Source: Taenia hydatigena
Taxonomy: Eukaryota > Platyhelminthes > Cestoda > Cyclophyllidea > Taeniidae
Direction: 5' to 3'
Assembly: GCA_036345935.2 (NCBI GenBank)
Contig: JADWOT020000004.1
Coordinates: forward strand, 8,804,696-8,868,695
Length of the DNA stretch: 64,000 bases
Shown here: positions 22,719 through 35,400 of the stretch, one piece after another
Layout: every line of letters begins with the position of its first letter
How positions within the stretch are numbered: position 1 is the stretch's first letter
Notes under the pieces: generated by a model
What the model saw: only the letters and a program-made list of their open reading frames with translations
Told to the model about the DNA's origin: nothing
The model's database searches: none
Program-made: the position numbers and the translations under genes

Positions 22719-25700
22719 CGAGTGGGTGTGTGGTTGTAAACGCATGGAGAAGGTATTGTAAATGAAGCCAGTGTGCCGCTTCATTGAAGCTCTAGCTGTT
22801 GGAATTGGCGCAAAACACGACAGTGAGGTTAATTGGAGTCCACCCTTTGGCACACAAAATCTGGTAGTGAACCAGCAGCAGTTAAATTGCTGACTGCTCA
22901 ATAGAAAAGATTCGCTGCGTTACAACTTATCACCATTTCTGCACTTCCGACGCATATATGTGGTTCACAGTTTTGTGCAACACAATATCTAACTATGAAA
23001 CTTTTGGCTGTTCGATTAGAAAAAATGAAGCAGAGCTTGAACAACGGTGTGACAGTGCTTAAGTGATGAGATCTGTGATCCGAAATCGGAAAGAATATTC
23101 TCAGGACGACATTTATCTGAACAAGGCATATTCCAGACCCTAAAGGCAAGAGAACGTGTCACGCCTCTGGCGGTCGAAGCAGAGCAACTTCATTAAGGCA
23201 GAAATGCTTCCCTAATCATAACAAACTTCTTAACTATAATAACAGTTCTTCGAGCTGCTATTACAGGATTATGGGGTTACACCGCTGACACGTGACAGAG
23301 ACATTTGATTCAAAGTTCACTAAATACCTCGCATCAGGATGAGATGTTCAGGAAGTGTTCACCTCTTCCTGTTGAATTTCGAAATTAGGTCTGCTTCATT
23401 GCTTAGTGGAGAGTGCAAACATGCGGCTTTTAATGCATAAGCATTTGCCTCAAGAGGCTTATTTAATTTTAGCATAGCAAGTTTGTAGGACTACTTTTAC
23501 AATGTGCACTTGCGCTGTTCAAATTCGCTAAGAAGAGCAAAGAAGATATCGGAGCAGTTGACATGCTTGGGCATCGGCCAACTCTCGCGGAACATGCCTT
23601 CCATCCTCTTGGGTGTGAGATTCAGCTTGTACTGCACCATCCCCAACCACGTGTCATCAATTGCCAAGGGCTTAGTGAAGTGCATTGCCAGAGCCAAGTC
23701 GTGGACATGACGGTAGCTCCACGTACTGTAGATACCCAAGTACTGTGGTGTATGGAATGGCCAAGGAATTTCGCGCTTCGAGAAGGCCCACTGCAGATAC
23801 AGACTGGTGTGCCGAAAGACAGGATTCACCATCACTTCGCAACCGTAGTTCAGGTTTTCTCGAAGTTCCGGTGTTAGGCTGCGTACAAATGTGACTAACT
23901 TATTTGTATTGACGGCATAGTCGTCATCAAGAAAGATGAAAATGGGTTTGTAGAGTCGACAAAATCGAGCAGCCCACTGGAATGTGTGGAACATTTTCAG
24001 CGTCAAATTATAGTAGGAGTCTTCGTAGTCACCGACAAGTAGGTCATCACATTCGTGCATTTCCCTGGAAAGCATTTCGGCTGTCCTTTGTGGATGCTGT
24101 GAATATGCCTTCAGTTTATTTCCTGCCCTGTTATTAAGGGTCACATTGAATCCGTCTCGTTGAAATACGTTGTCCAGCGAAGTTCGTGGTAAGCCAATAG
24201 AGAAGAAGAGGTAAATCTTGACGTTCGGGTAGTAGAGATGGTAGAGTTTGCGCAGTTGACTTTCTCTCCTCAAAATTGTAGACCCCTGACTTGTGCACAA
24301 TCACCACGTCAGGGCGAGACAATCCACCGGCGAGCCCATCTGTGGCTTGTGGGTGCGTGAGAGGAGAGCATACTCTAGAGGGTACTTGGAGAAATCGGAT
24401 CCATGGATTGTAAAGGGGAGGCTAAAAGAAGAATGCAAGATCACAGAATAATGTTCCTGAGATATTGTTTCATGCAAGGCGGTAGAGGACGGGATGTCAT
24501 GAGTGGAAGAGCAAAAGCATATTCATGCATTCACATACCCACACATATTAACTACCACACGGAGGGATGCTAGCCCACTTACAAGAAAGTGGTGTCATGA
24601 AAAGCAATGGTAGACTTTCTGCGTACGTGAGAAATGGGTTTGTCATTAATGAGCGATTGCAGTGTAGCCCTCATGGTAATCGACTGAGGATAAAGCTGGT
24701 AGACGCTAGGATCAAAATTTGGCAACCACTCGACATCCGGAATGCTTGCCAACTCCTCAAATCTCAGGCGTCTACTGCTTCCGTTTATTCGAATTTTCGA
24801 CTCCTCAATCGTGGGTGTTGTGTTCAGTAGGTTGGATTTGTCGAAGACGCTCGTATAGCACAGGCGCAGCCGATAGTAGCCGTTTGGGCTCGCAAAAATA
24901 CTATCGTTCCATGCGCAGTAAGTACCGTTGCGATTTGGTTGAGTTACCCACCTCTCCGAGGATGTGGTTTTGAAGTGAATGGCATAAATGTAGATAAGGT
25001 AATTTATGGATGCGCAGATGACAATGAAGTGTAACACCGATTTTGATTTGTAGAATGGAAAGGAAGAGCAGGAGCTCCCATGTTTCATGCTACAATGCAG
25101 TGCTTAATTCAACTGCGTACGGTTCATATGTGAGCGCGTCTTATCAGAAACTACTTCGCTATGTGGTCTATAACGATGGGATAGTGTGCCGATGATGCTT
25201 GAGGCTGGAGTTGTTGTGCTTGCCTCACAGCACCATCAGACAATGTAACAGGTGAGTGCACGTAAACGCATTTGATTCGCATTTGCCTGCCTCTTCACAT
25301 CCACATCCTCATCACTTCACCCACTGCCTGACCCACCACACACTGACCAAGTGTGTGCAACACACTGCAACACGGTTGTACTTGCATTTCCTTACTAAAT
25401 CGACTGATCTGCCTAAGGCAAGGGAGACATTGTGCATAGATCAGATCTGCGAAATCAGCAAGAATGCACGCACAGCTCGATAGGCGCCGAATAACCTGCG
25501 ACGGGGTGTTGGAAAAGAACCCTGAAATCTCCACCCATTACCGCGACACGCAATCACACCCATGTAATAGGGGTGATGGGATAAATTTTGGCATTTTGTT
25601 GAGTAACAGTAGCATTGCCATTGGGTATGCATCGTGCATTAATAATGTGCATTTATGTACAACCGAGTGATAGAGATGAACCTTTGAGTTAGACAAATTC

Positions 25701-26850
25701 ATGTTTTATGCAGACTTGATTAGGCATCTGTGGGAATGATGTCTACCTTTAAAGATAATAATTCAAAGCAGATTTGTGCATGAATGTGTGTGTCAAATAT
25801 TTGCACCCTTTTATTGATATAAAAGCGTGTTTTTGTATCATGCATAATTATGTGCATATGGGGGTTCAAATCTAAATTTTGAAAATCAGAATACATGTAT
25901 GCATACCAGTGAGCATAGCGTCAGTTTCGTGTTCGCTGCTATGGGCGGTAACGACGACGCGGTTCGTCTATGCAACGCTGCTTTTCAATGCCAATTGAAG
26001 TAATGTGCAGCAGCGTGCCGTTGGCAGCTATCTGGATGGGCTGAAAGTAAGAGCTCAACTGACTACTTTATTCGGTGAAGTAGACGTCATCTTGCCGTGT
26101 TACTTGTGGTGCGGAATTCGCTTGTCTTTGGTGCAAAAGGCCAAATTGAGACGTAAATGGCTTCGTCAGCAGCATGGTTCATGGCATTGTGGATTTACAA
26201 ATGCAAACGTACACTTACATGCGCGACAACCCACATGCATTGCTAGTTGGCCTCATCGTTCACACTCACTACTGGACACACGCTACGTGCAAATCCGTGC
26301 AGACCGCATATCGCATTTAGGCGATTGTGAATACCACATGTAATAAATAAAATCGTAAGAATTTGCCCTCCAAGAGGCTAGAACAATCCGTCAGTGCACG
26401 CATCTCAATGGGCGATTGGGAATTATCTACTGCAGGCAGGCAAGCACTCGTAGCATCTACTGTACAATCAATCCGATTCGCAAAACCTGCTCATACTACT
26501 ACATCTTAGTTTGCTTTCTTGTTTTTGTCCCCACTTGCTTTGCCTAAAACATAATTATTTTACCTTAATTTCAGTCCTCCTTCTTTAGCCTCGGTTTATT
26601 CAAATTTGAACTTGCGGATTTCCATCCAGCTTGACTGTAATTGGTTTAACTGGGAATTACTATCCTGAGAAGACATGGCAGGAGCAACGACAAAGTCATT
26701 GCCTTCCTCAAAACAGATGCATTCCATCGAGCATTGTGCATCGCATGCTTTAGCATTTGGAGGTAGTCGAGATACCTTATCAACACACCGAGAGCGCACA
26801 TTGGCACATAGGATTGTGTATGGAGACTTGTGATTGGATGCCACTGAAGG
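22719..26850 (-). repeat. Right arm of GT31 palindrome 1
   Basis: Reading on the minus strand gives, in order, the long 5' flank (26,850-25,089), the complete copy 3 gene (25,088-23,497) and about 780 bp of 3' flank (23,496-22,719). Relative to copy 5 the 5' flank lacks about 130 bp near 25,540, the stretch containing 'aaacccgaattcgggtt'. Past about 26,850 similarity to the left arm is lost. Confidence 0.85.
23497..25088 (-). pseudogene. GT31 beta-1,3-galactosyltransferase-like gene, copy 3 (frameshifted)
   Basis: This minus-strand copy has exon 1 at 25,088-24,583, intron 24,582-24,422 (161 nt, GTAAGT...TTTTAG) and exon 2 at 24,421-23,497. One base is missing near 25,045 relative to the other copies, so the in-frame start is the ATG at 25,088 (MKHGSSC) rather than the downstream one at 25,081 used elsewhere; anchor and stem remain open (169 codons). 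In exon 2 the extra base shared with copy 2 (about 24,262) breaks the frame after VYNFEE. Downstream of it the catalytic frame is complete, with FLDDDYAV, WPFHTPQYLG and IDDTWLG. Together with the shared stem discontinuity this makes copy 3 a probable pseudogene. No AATAAA is present; the site reads AATAAG. Confidence 0.85.
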
Positions 26851-28728
26851 AAATGAAATTGGCGGTTGCGTGGCTTCGAGTTTTGTGCAAACATAGGCCC
26901 AATAGTTTGTCCTGCATTACTCGCGTTATCAGCAGACTGCAGACTCATGTGTTTGTCGTCATAACGCGTCGTTGGTGCGGTTTTTATAAACCTACAGCCG
27001 TTTTATTTCCAAAACCCCAACTCTTTTCCATCCAACCCTCTCTGGACTCGCAGGAATAATTTAGCGATGCGGTGGGCAAATTGTGAGACCAAGAACGAAA
27101 CCATATTCCTTAAAGCATACGTTTGTGTATTCTGCACAAATGTTACAGGGTTTACAAGTAAATGTAGAAAGAGGAGCTTCCTAAACGAGACGGATCTCCC
27201 TAGTCACCATTCAATAAGCCAAAATTCCGAAGATCAGAGTGCAGTTAAGCTATTCCGTGCTGTTGCGATTATCCTTAGCTTAATGAGACGCAGTGCAAAG
27301 CACATTGGAATCCTGCTTCATTTTGACATGACAGCGTTGGGAACGAAAGTGTTACATGACTGATCCATGTTATTATTACTGGAGGCTCCCACTCAACCAC
27401 TCCACCACATGCGTATTTTCAACGCACCAGCATGGATGTAATCAGGGTCTAATTTCTCCGTGGTATCAGTGACCTCTGCTGAGTCACGAAGGTTGCTAAT
27501 CTGACCGCTCACTACCCAAAACATGCATTCAAAAGGCACTTGCTACAGTTGTCCATGATATAAGTGAGACTTCCGTCCTCAGTGAGAGCTGCCGAAAATC
27601 GCAGAGGTATTTGTACATAAAGTATATTTTGGCGGCGAGAAGTCACAAATCTTCGACTATGTCAAGTAAGTTTTATGCTATATATATGACTTCAAGTATT
27701 TCATGCCTAACGACATAATGTGCTGCGGAACCATTGATGATCCAAGGGTAGGCGAAATCCTAAAAGAGGATTTGCATTACAAATGAATGCGAACTTCCTT
27801 TTGAAGGAAAGCTAGGAGGAAAGTTAACCTAGCTTTACGTGGCGTGCCTTTTAAAGTCTAGCATCTGAACGGAGCGGCATTGTTGCCCGCTGACTATCGC
27901 AGCAGCCCTGCGTGGATTAAAAGGATTTACATGTGAAGGAATCAGTCTTTGCCTTGTATTGGTCCAAAGGTTAAGAGGTTGTATGGTGTAATTTGCATCC
28001 AACCAGATGCCCAATCAATTTTGCGTTGGGATTTCTACTTACTAGGTCGAACAAATGCCCAAGCGCTTCCTTAAGAGCATTAAGGAGTAATTGAATAGAA
28101 AAGCAAGAGTCCGTGCATTTGAAAGTGGCAAATTGCAGGAACATCGGACGTCGGAATAGGCGCAGGTTACACTAATGTTTATGCTAAAGCATATGCCCAA
28201 AGGATTGCCCGAGGAAGGTGAAAGAAGATAGCACGTTAAACGAAACCGAAGCGTAGCCAAGCAGAGCTTACACCGAGGGTGATTCCTAAAACACCTGACA
28301 TTATCAAGAAGTTCGACTGGCAGATCCCTACGATTCATGTGCTTCTCGCAATATCAACAAACTAAAGCACGTTTCGCAAAGGCGAATCCGTTGTCGTAGG
28401 ACCATTAAAATTGTGCGGGCTCAACTGGTTTTACCTTAGTGATCATCGCTCATCTAAAAATGCTTTAAGGCAATAAATGAACTCATTTGGGACTTACGAA
28501 GCTCATCTGCTTGATCCAAACATCTGCAAGGCAGAGGCATGACCGGCAAAATTAGTCATCAAGAAGTGAGTCTTACAAATGGAGGAAAACGTACAAGGAC
28601 GGCTTAGGCGGATGTGGTCTCTCAGTGTCTCCCATGTTGAACAGTCCCCATAACATTCCATGCAGTAGTAGCGGACATCAGATGACTCCTTATTTTGACC
28701 TGCAACATGTCACAACAAGGCAAACCTG
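26851..28728. other. Tract without recognised genes
   Basis: There are open frames of up to about 98 codons (27,067-27,363 plus; 28,338-28,042 minus). The first follows an acceptor-like pyrimidine tract ending 'ctggactcgcag' at about 27,053 and contains a CVFC-type cysteine pair, but nothing is recognised and no downstream exon could be linked. Confidence 0.4.
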
Positions 28729-28805
28729 ACTGACACAACCCCAATGACCCCACCGTTGCTCAATAGCATAAGCCACTAGAAGAGCGCCCACCATCTCCCC
28801 ATTCT
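28729..28805 (+). repeat. Direct repeat partner of 17,514-17,592
   Basis: Near match to 17,514-17,592; see that entry. The flanks differ. Confidence 0.8.
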
Positions 28806-28955
28806 CAATGTCTTCAACACTCAATCATCAATAGCAGACAAATCCTTGCTGTACACAATAGGCATGGCATTAATAGTGACAGCTTCAAGAGCCAGCAAAT
28901 AGTCAGCACAACTCAAAAGACGGTCAAATCGTCTAAGAAAGTTCGTTTTGAAAGG

Positions 28956-29342
28956 CTAAGCTGTAAACCTATTGACATTATGATTTTTGGCCAGACACAC
29001 CGTGTCTCGCTTTTTGGGTTCTGAAAACTGTTGCGGCTTCTCTGTTTCCAACTCCTTCGAGTTCCACTCTGCATATCTGTCATGAGCCGCTGCCACCTGC
29101 TACGTCGATGCACCCAGCAGCAGCGTGGAAGGCACACCTCTCAGCTTACTACACCAACGGGAGTGCAACGCGTTAGGACAAACTAAATTTTGCTTTGAAA
29201 AGTAGAAAACAAACGCCACCATCTTATCCCAGATTTCCTCAGCTTCTTTCATCCACTCCTCATCTTCTCCTTCCAAGTCACCCTGCTTAATGTCAGTGAA
29301 AGCAATGAATAGGTGGACGAAATACGGTGCAAATTCTGCCAA
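28956..29342 (-). CDS. Two 3'-terminal exons of an unrecognised gene
   Basis: On the minus strand an upstream frame, open from at least 29,342, reads EFAPYFVHLFIAFTDIKQGD, then an acidic stretch and EEIWDKM. It ends at 29,220 just before GT. An acceptor 'catcgacgtag' ends at 29,100, and the next exon (29,099-28,956) continues in phase with QVAAAHDRYAEWNSKELE, then a charged tail ending RFTA and a TAG stop. The intron would be 120 nt with phase 0 on both sides. Agreement of phase and the coding character of both parts support a real gene. The 5' border is unclear: a possible 29-nt intron just upstream lacks a pyrimidine tract. The product is a charged, largely helical soluble segment; I do not recognise the family. 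Confidence 0.55.
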
Positions 29343-29399
29343 TCGTAAGCCACATACTCCTCACCAACTGCAGCTGGTGACCTTCTGTCAAGATTGTCA

Positions 29400-30837
29400 G
29401 ATTAGAGATGCAAAAGTGCCTGCTGCGCATTTATGCGCAATGGTGATCCGTAGAGAAGAAGCGCCTAGATTGAAATGATGTGGTGGTGGTGGTGGCTTCA
29501 TGCCAATAAACAATTCGCCTTCTTAGGAGTGATACAATAATGTTAACGAGACATTCGAAATTCGTTTAGTGGTGAATTGCATAGATTGGTGAGAACAGTG
29601 AAGGAGTCAGGAGGGTGATGATGACAAGAATAAATCAAGACCACTTGCATCAAGCGCGACCATGATCGTCTCTTGAGAGCAAAGTCCGATGTCGTGCCAA
29701 GTGATTGCTGTGACGTCAAATTGTGCTGTGTTCACAAAACAAACTGGATACTAGAGGCTCTTGTATGAAGTCAGGGGCGATTCGCCATCGAAAGTTAATA
29801 TTTGAAGCCTTCAACCAAAGGCACATTACTTTGTATTTTATAAGGACATCATTGTAGATATTTTTTCCCATTCCCGTTTCCATTAAGAGGCTAGTTGCTC
29901 TTGGACATCTTTTTGTGTGCTGAGGACAGACGTAGAGTGACAATGTCGGGGAGTCTATGACGAGAATGTGTCAACCTCCGAGAGGCGACCACGCTGCTCC
30001 TCCACTGGGCTAAAATTGTCCTTCCACCACTGGCCTTCGGAGCACATTCGCAATGTTAAATTAAATATTGTTTTTACGACTGGAAATCACCTTGATCATG
30101 CATTTCACCAAAGCATCGATAAAACATTATAATGTGCAAAAGCAGGAATAAATAATGGTGATTTATGAGCAGTAATTATGATGTAAACTAAGGATTAAAC
30201 ATCAACTCAAACTAAATTGTAGCCACTGGTGACTTGGCCTTAAAGTTCTTTGTTAGCTATGGCTTCCATATTACTTGTAAGTCAATGAAACGATCACGTT
30301 TTGCATGATGCATCTTTTGGACGAGAAGCAGGAACGCAAAAGTCAAAGTTGGAACTCGACGCTGATACAGAGTACACTAGAACAGGTTAGTCCCCAGACG
30401 CGTGTTCCTAGTCACCCATTTTGTGAAAACATGTTCCCAAGTGGGAACGAGTGCGCAACTTCTCCTCTTTACTTTCATTTTATCCTCCTAAAGCTAATTA
30501 TTCGCATTGTAGGTTGAAAAATCCAGAAAAAATAAGAGCAATTTGGTGTAGACTTGGCGGTGTATCACTGCCTAAATTGGACTAGACTTCGCCTTCGACT
30601 CGCCATTAAACTGCCTGTTTGCCCTTACTTTCTCAACTCAAATACCGTAATGGCCTGATTAAACGCATAGATGAAGTAGAGGAAATTGTTAGCGCAGTGA
30701 TAATGCAAATTCACTTCATTTTGGGCGAAACGCTACACGCTGAATACTGTGGATGAGAGAATATAAGCGGACACAAGAGGCGGATCTTGTCTTAGACTGT
30801 AGTACTACCCACCCTAAACGCGCCAACCCAATTGCTC
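29400..30837. other. Tract without recognised genes
   Basis: No convincing exon or RNA gene seen. There is a short (GGT)n run at about 29,480-29,495. Confidence 0.45.
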
Positions 30838-31330
30838 CTATTGTTGATAAATGTTGTGGGGCACTTCGGAAGATTTGCTCCCATTCTCTTCCCAATTACC
30901 CTTTGAGCAATTGCAAAGGATAACCTGATCACTGCTGTCCGGCTCAACTATTCTCATGAACTGAGGTTGTCGCAGCCTCCGATCGTGGCATCTGTAAACA
31001 ACCCTCATGTGCACACCCATTCACCCATAAGGCCAAGTTTGCGGCCATGAAGCGCCACCAGCTGTGATGGCCCCACGACATCACATGCCCAACAGACCAT
31101 TAGTCCCAACATCATCATAATGTGTCTCTTCACGCTACACTCGGAGGTCAAGTGAGTCACCCTCTCATCCATACTGTTCGCTTCCCAAGCACTCATTCTT
31201 TATCGCCAGTCCGAATTGCCTCCAACGCAATCGCTTTTTCGAAGCATTCGAATCCATAATAAGCCTTGTGCATATCCCCGTGCATTTTCACAGGATCGGA
31301 GCTGCTCCACCGTCTATACTGATTACCGTC
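30838..31330 (-). CDS. Coding-like minus-strand segments, structure unresolved
   Basis: Three minus-strand frames follow each other. One at about 31,295-31,210 reads GDMHKAYYGFECFEKAIALE, with a loose tetratricopeptide-like pattern. One at 31,196-31,005 begins MSAWEANSMDERVTHLTSEC. One at about 30,990-30,838 includes HDRRLRQPQFMRIVEPDSSD and ends HNIYQQ. A possible acceptor 'ttgtttacag' lies at about 30,990. I could not join them with consistent phases, so this may be a decayed gene or a gene whose introns I have misplaced. No firm family assignment. Confidence 0.3.
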
Positions 31331-31599
31331 AACACAAGGAAATGCAGTGCTAAAAGAGGCGACACTGCCTATTGTCCGCAGAACTGGCTTTGATCATGAC
31401 ACTTGGTGCTGCGGTTACTATTCCCAACAACCATGGCAATGAAGTCAATGCTACCGGAATGAAACGCGGATGACATCTGCATGGCCCTCCTCGAGGTCAC
31501 TAGTTAAGTAAGCCAACATAATTCCTAGTCAATGTATTGGACTGCAACTAGCAGGCATCACAAGACATACAAAAGCTACAGTCACTGGAATCCAAGTTT

Positions 31600-32455
31600 T
31601 AGATGCGCAATCACACCCATGTAATCGGGGTGATGGGGTAAATTTTGGCATTTTGTTGAGTAACAGTAGCATTGCCATTGCTTGCCTCACAGCACCATCT
31701 GGCAATGTAACAGGTGAGTGCACGTAAACGCATTTGATTCGCATTTGCCTGCCTCTTCACATCCACATCCTCATCACTTCACCCACTGCCTGACCCACCA
31801 CACACTGACCAAGTGTGTGCAACACACTGCAACACGGTTGTACTTGCATTTCCTTACTAAATCGACTGATCTGCCTAAGGCAAGGGAGACATTGTGCATA
31901 GATCAGATCTGCAAAATCAGCAAGAATGCACGCACAGCTCGATAGGCGCCGAATAACCTGCGACGGGGTGTTGGAAAAGAACCCTGAAATCTCCACCCAT
32001 TACCGCGACACGCAATCACACCCATGTAATAGGGGTGATGGGATAAATTTTGGCATTTTGTTGAGTAACAGTAGCATTGCCATTGGGTATGCATCGTGCA
32101 TTAATAATGTGCATTTATGTACAACCGAGTGATAGAGATGAACCTTTGAGTTAGACAAATTCATGTTTTATGCAGACTTGATTAGGCATCTGTGGGAATG
32201 ATGTCTACCTTTAAAGATAATAATTCAAAGCAGATTTGTGCATGAATGTGTGTGTCAAATATTTGCACCCTTTTATTGATATAAAAGCGTGTTTTTGTAT
32301 CATGCATAATTATGTGCATATGGGGGTTCAAATCTAAATTTTGAAAATCAGAATACATGTATGCATACCAGTGAGCATAGCGTCAGTTTCGTGTTCGCTG
32401 CTATGGGCGGTAACGACGACGCGGTTCGTCTATGCAACGCTGCTTTTTAATGTCA
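31600..32455 (-). repeat. Orphan fragment of the GT31 5' flank
   Basis: From 31,681 to about 32,450 this is almost base-for-base the same as 25,217-25,985, the 5' flank of copy 3. No GT31 coding sequence is attached. The first 75 bases (31,610-31,680) repeat the segment also found at 32,012-32,085, so the fragment contains a partial tandem duplication. Similarity to copy 3's flank is higher than to the flanks of copies 2, 4 and 5 in the stretches compared, which suggests a recent local copy. Confidence 0.85.
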
Positions 32456-35400
32456 AAATGTTGACTAATTTAAAGGTAATATTCCGGAAGTTTTACCTCA
32501 ATGAAAATAACTACTTAAGTGCAATTAAAACGTGTAACTAGGACTTCTCATGGAAGTGTTTGGCGTAATCAAGTAAAATTGATGGTCTCTATTTTGGTTC
32601 CCAGCCAACACTTCTTGTTAAGGCTAGAACCGTCTACCTGCCATCGGTCCAATGGGGTGACATAGTAGAGATTTTGCAAAATCGTGCCTTTTACATTGGT
32701 AGCATTACTACACAATAAGGCATATAGTTGACTGGTGATACTGCTTCTCATGGAATCTCTCCACACAATGTCAATGCGAGTTTTGTTTTTGTGCAGTTTC
32801 TACACATCTACATATGTATATGTGAATGTTATAAGTCACGTGCTACGAGTCTAATGGCTAAGGATTAGTGTGGGTTACAGTACCTTACTCGGATTTACTC
32901 TGTATCGTATTTTGCCTGCCTTTCCAATGTGCTTACAAGGTGACCTGTTAATGTGCCAAGAATTTGGCTGCATGGCGAAATGAGTGGCGCGTCTTGATGG
33001 ACGCTGTATCCGCATAAAGGTTTGAAGACGTGTCCGGATTTAGGTTCCATACAAGTACTACACGGTCACCCAGCCATTTATTTTTCTCTCAAGTACTTGC
33101 AGTAAATTGGTGTTTATCATTTTGATTGCCCCTGAACTTCCACTGATGAAGACTTACAGCGTAGTACGATAGTTGATGGTGGTAGTCGCAGTAATGCTTG
33201 CAAGATTTCTGCTTCAACCCAACAAACGCCAATGAGGGCAGTAAGCTACTATGTCGGCTTCATACCGCGTAATGCAAATGGATGTCCCGCCTGATTAACT
33301 GTAGCAAAACAATTGCGCATCAGTGGATTATCGGTGTATCTTGGTTTGTTCCCAAGCATGGTAAAAACGCAATGCCATAAAATGATGATAAAGAGCGTAA
33401 GGCAGTTCTGTGCCTGTCTGAGCATGTGCGACTCGGATAGTACAACTTGCCAAATAGAGTCTTGAAGGCTTTGCAGGCATTTTGCGTCAAGTTTGGGGAT
33501 GCACATGGAACCACAGTTGCATTTAGGCAACACAGAGATCCACATGATGTCTGTATCAACGGTAGCAGCGGCAATGTGCTGAAAGCGAAGGTAACGTGGA
33601 GACCAGCGGTTCAGTTGGAAAAGCAATTACCTCAAATTACAAGAGCACGAATTTCTGCAATCGAATTCGCAGTTGCTACTTCTGCACAAGCGGCCAATGA
33701 GAAAGTATCTGGGTCGGTTGAACTGAACAAATCAATGTTAAAAAGCATCATAAGTGTTGAGACGTTTATCTTTATTGCAAACAAGGCGCACTGATGCTTT
33801 GCATTTAAACTTGCTATCGCATGGAACAACGCCAGCACATTGTCTGCCATAGACACTGCTTGTTTAAGCTCATCTAACGGCGCCTTTTTCTTTGCAAGGA
33901 CTCTCCTGAAATAAGGCCGTCTTTTTCTTTAAGAAAGCGCTGTTGGGACCTAATGTTAACTTCAGCAGGCAGAATTGGCATGGGCAGACATGTCTATGAA
34001 ACTTACTCGAAACGAGTAAGGACAATATGCACGGGGGCGCAACACCAACATCACAAGTGAAATTGCGCCTAGGCTTGCACCCATGTAATTCGGAGAATAA
34101 TGAGTGCTGGCATCCTGACTGTGAATCGACACGATTTGTAAGTTTACTTCACGCTAGTGGCAAAAGCTGTTACGATCGCAAAAATAGATCCATCTTTTTG
34201 CTGGATGCACTATGGGTACATATGTTCTGTGAGTATTCGGCGAAGGTATCATGTAGGATGTTTAGCCTAAATGCTGTGTTCACTGGATGTGTGGCTTGAA
34301 AATTAACCCAAGCATTTTGAGATACTCGTACACAGACTGATATGGGCATGGAGTGTGCAATGCCATCAAGTCCTGTAGAAATCAGTCTAAAATGTCCTTT
34401 CCGATGAGAGGAGGCAAACCACGTTAAAATCGCCTTTTGGTGTGGAATGAGATTAATCAAACTTCGATACATAGAGTCGCACAACACGTGCACAAAGAAA
34501 ATCAGACTTATGGAGGTCGTTCGCAAATGCCAGGACTAACCAGACAAAAGGCAACTTGAGGTATTTAATGATGTTTCGATAAAGGATTATAATGCGGTTA
34601 TATAAACTAAAGTCTATAGGATGGCTTAGCACTATACACGTGAGGTGGAGCTTACCTACGAATCGTTAGGTCGGATTTAAATAATCGAGGTCATCCGTGT
34701 TGTGCTTTGCAGGAGGATTAATAGTGCTATGTTGAAAGATCGCAGTTGGTTGATTTGGGCAAACATAACACATGACACATCAGCAGACGTTAATGTTCCA
34801 GCAAACTTGATGTTGGTATCAGTCCACGCACAGGGAAACGCTGACGCCTTCGAATCTGGAGGAAATCGCATGCTGCAAGGTGTGCACCCTTGATCACACC
34901 AGGTCGTGCCAAAGTTAATGTCACTGGAACGAGTGGCTTAGACTCATTTTAATCCACTTGCAGCGAGTGAACTGTTAACATCAGACAAATTGTGATCGGC
35001 TCGTCTAGTCCTCATTGGAACCGTAACGGTGACTACAAAACCAGTATTTTGCACTAAAAAGGAATAGAAAATAGGGCAGAGTTACAGAAATAGTACGCAA
35101 CAGTTCTCACACCTTAACCGGGACAAAGGCTGGAAGCGTTTGGACAATCTCTGCGTTGTCTAACAGCCACTAATCATTGTGACATATTGCTGCGATGAAA
35201 GGACTTGCAAAGAAGATGGATGATTTGATGGTTGGAATCGCAATGATGCTCATGTCTTGCAACAACTCCCTACTTCCACCAAGACAATTCATTCTTAAAG
35301 CTTGAAAACGAAAATTGAGCACAGACTACGCACAAAATTTGAGCCAGGGCTACCCATAATTATAACTTGTCACATGTGTAACTCCCATTGTCGCATTATT

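Noticed and set aside
26005..26343. 112-codon plus-strand frame in the right arm of palindrome 1
   Set aside because: The matching positions in the flanks of copies 2 and 4 are not open over this length, so it is not a conserved protein.
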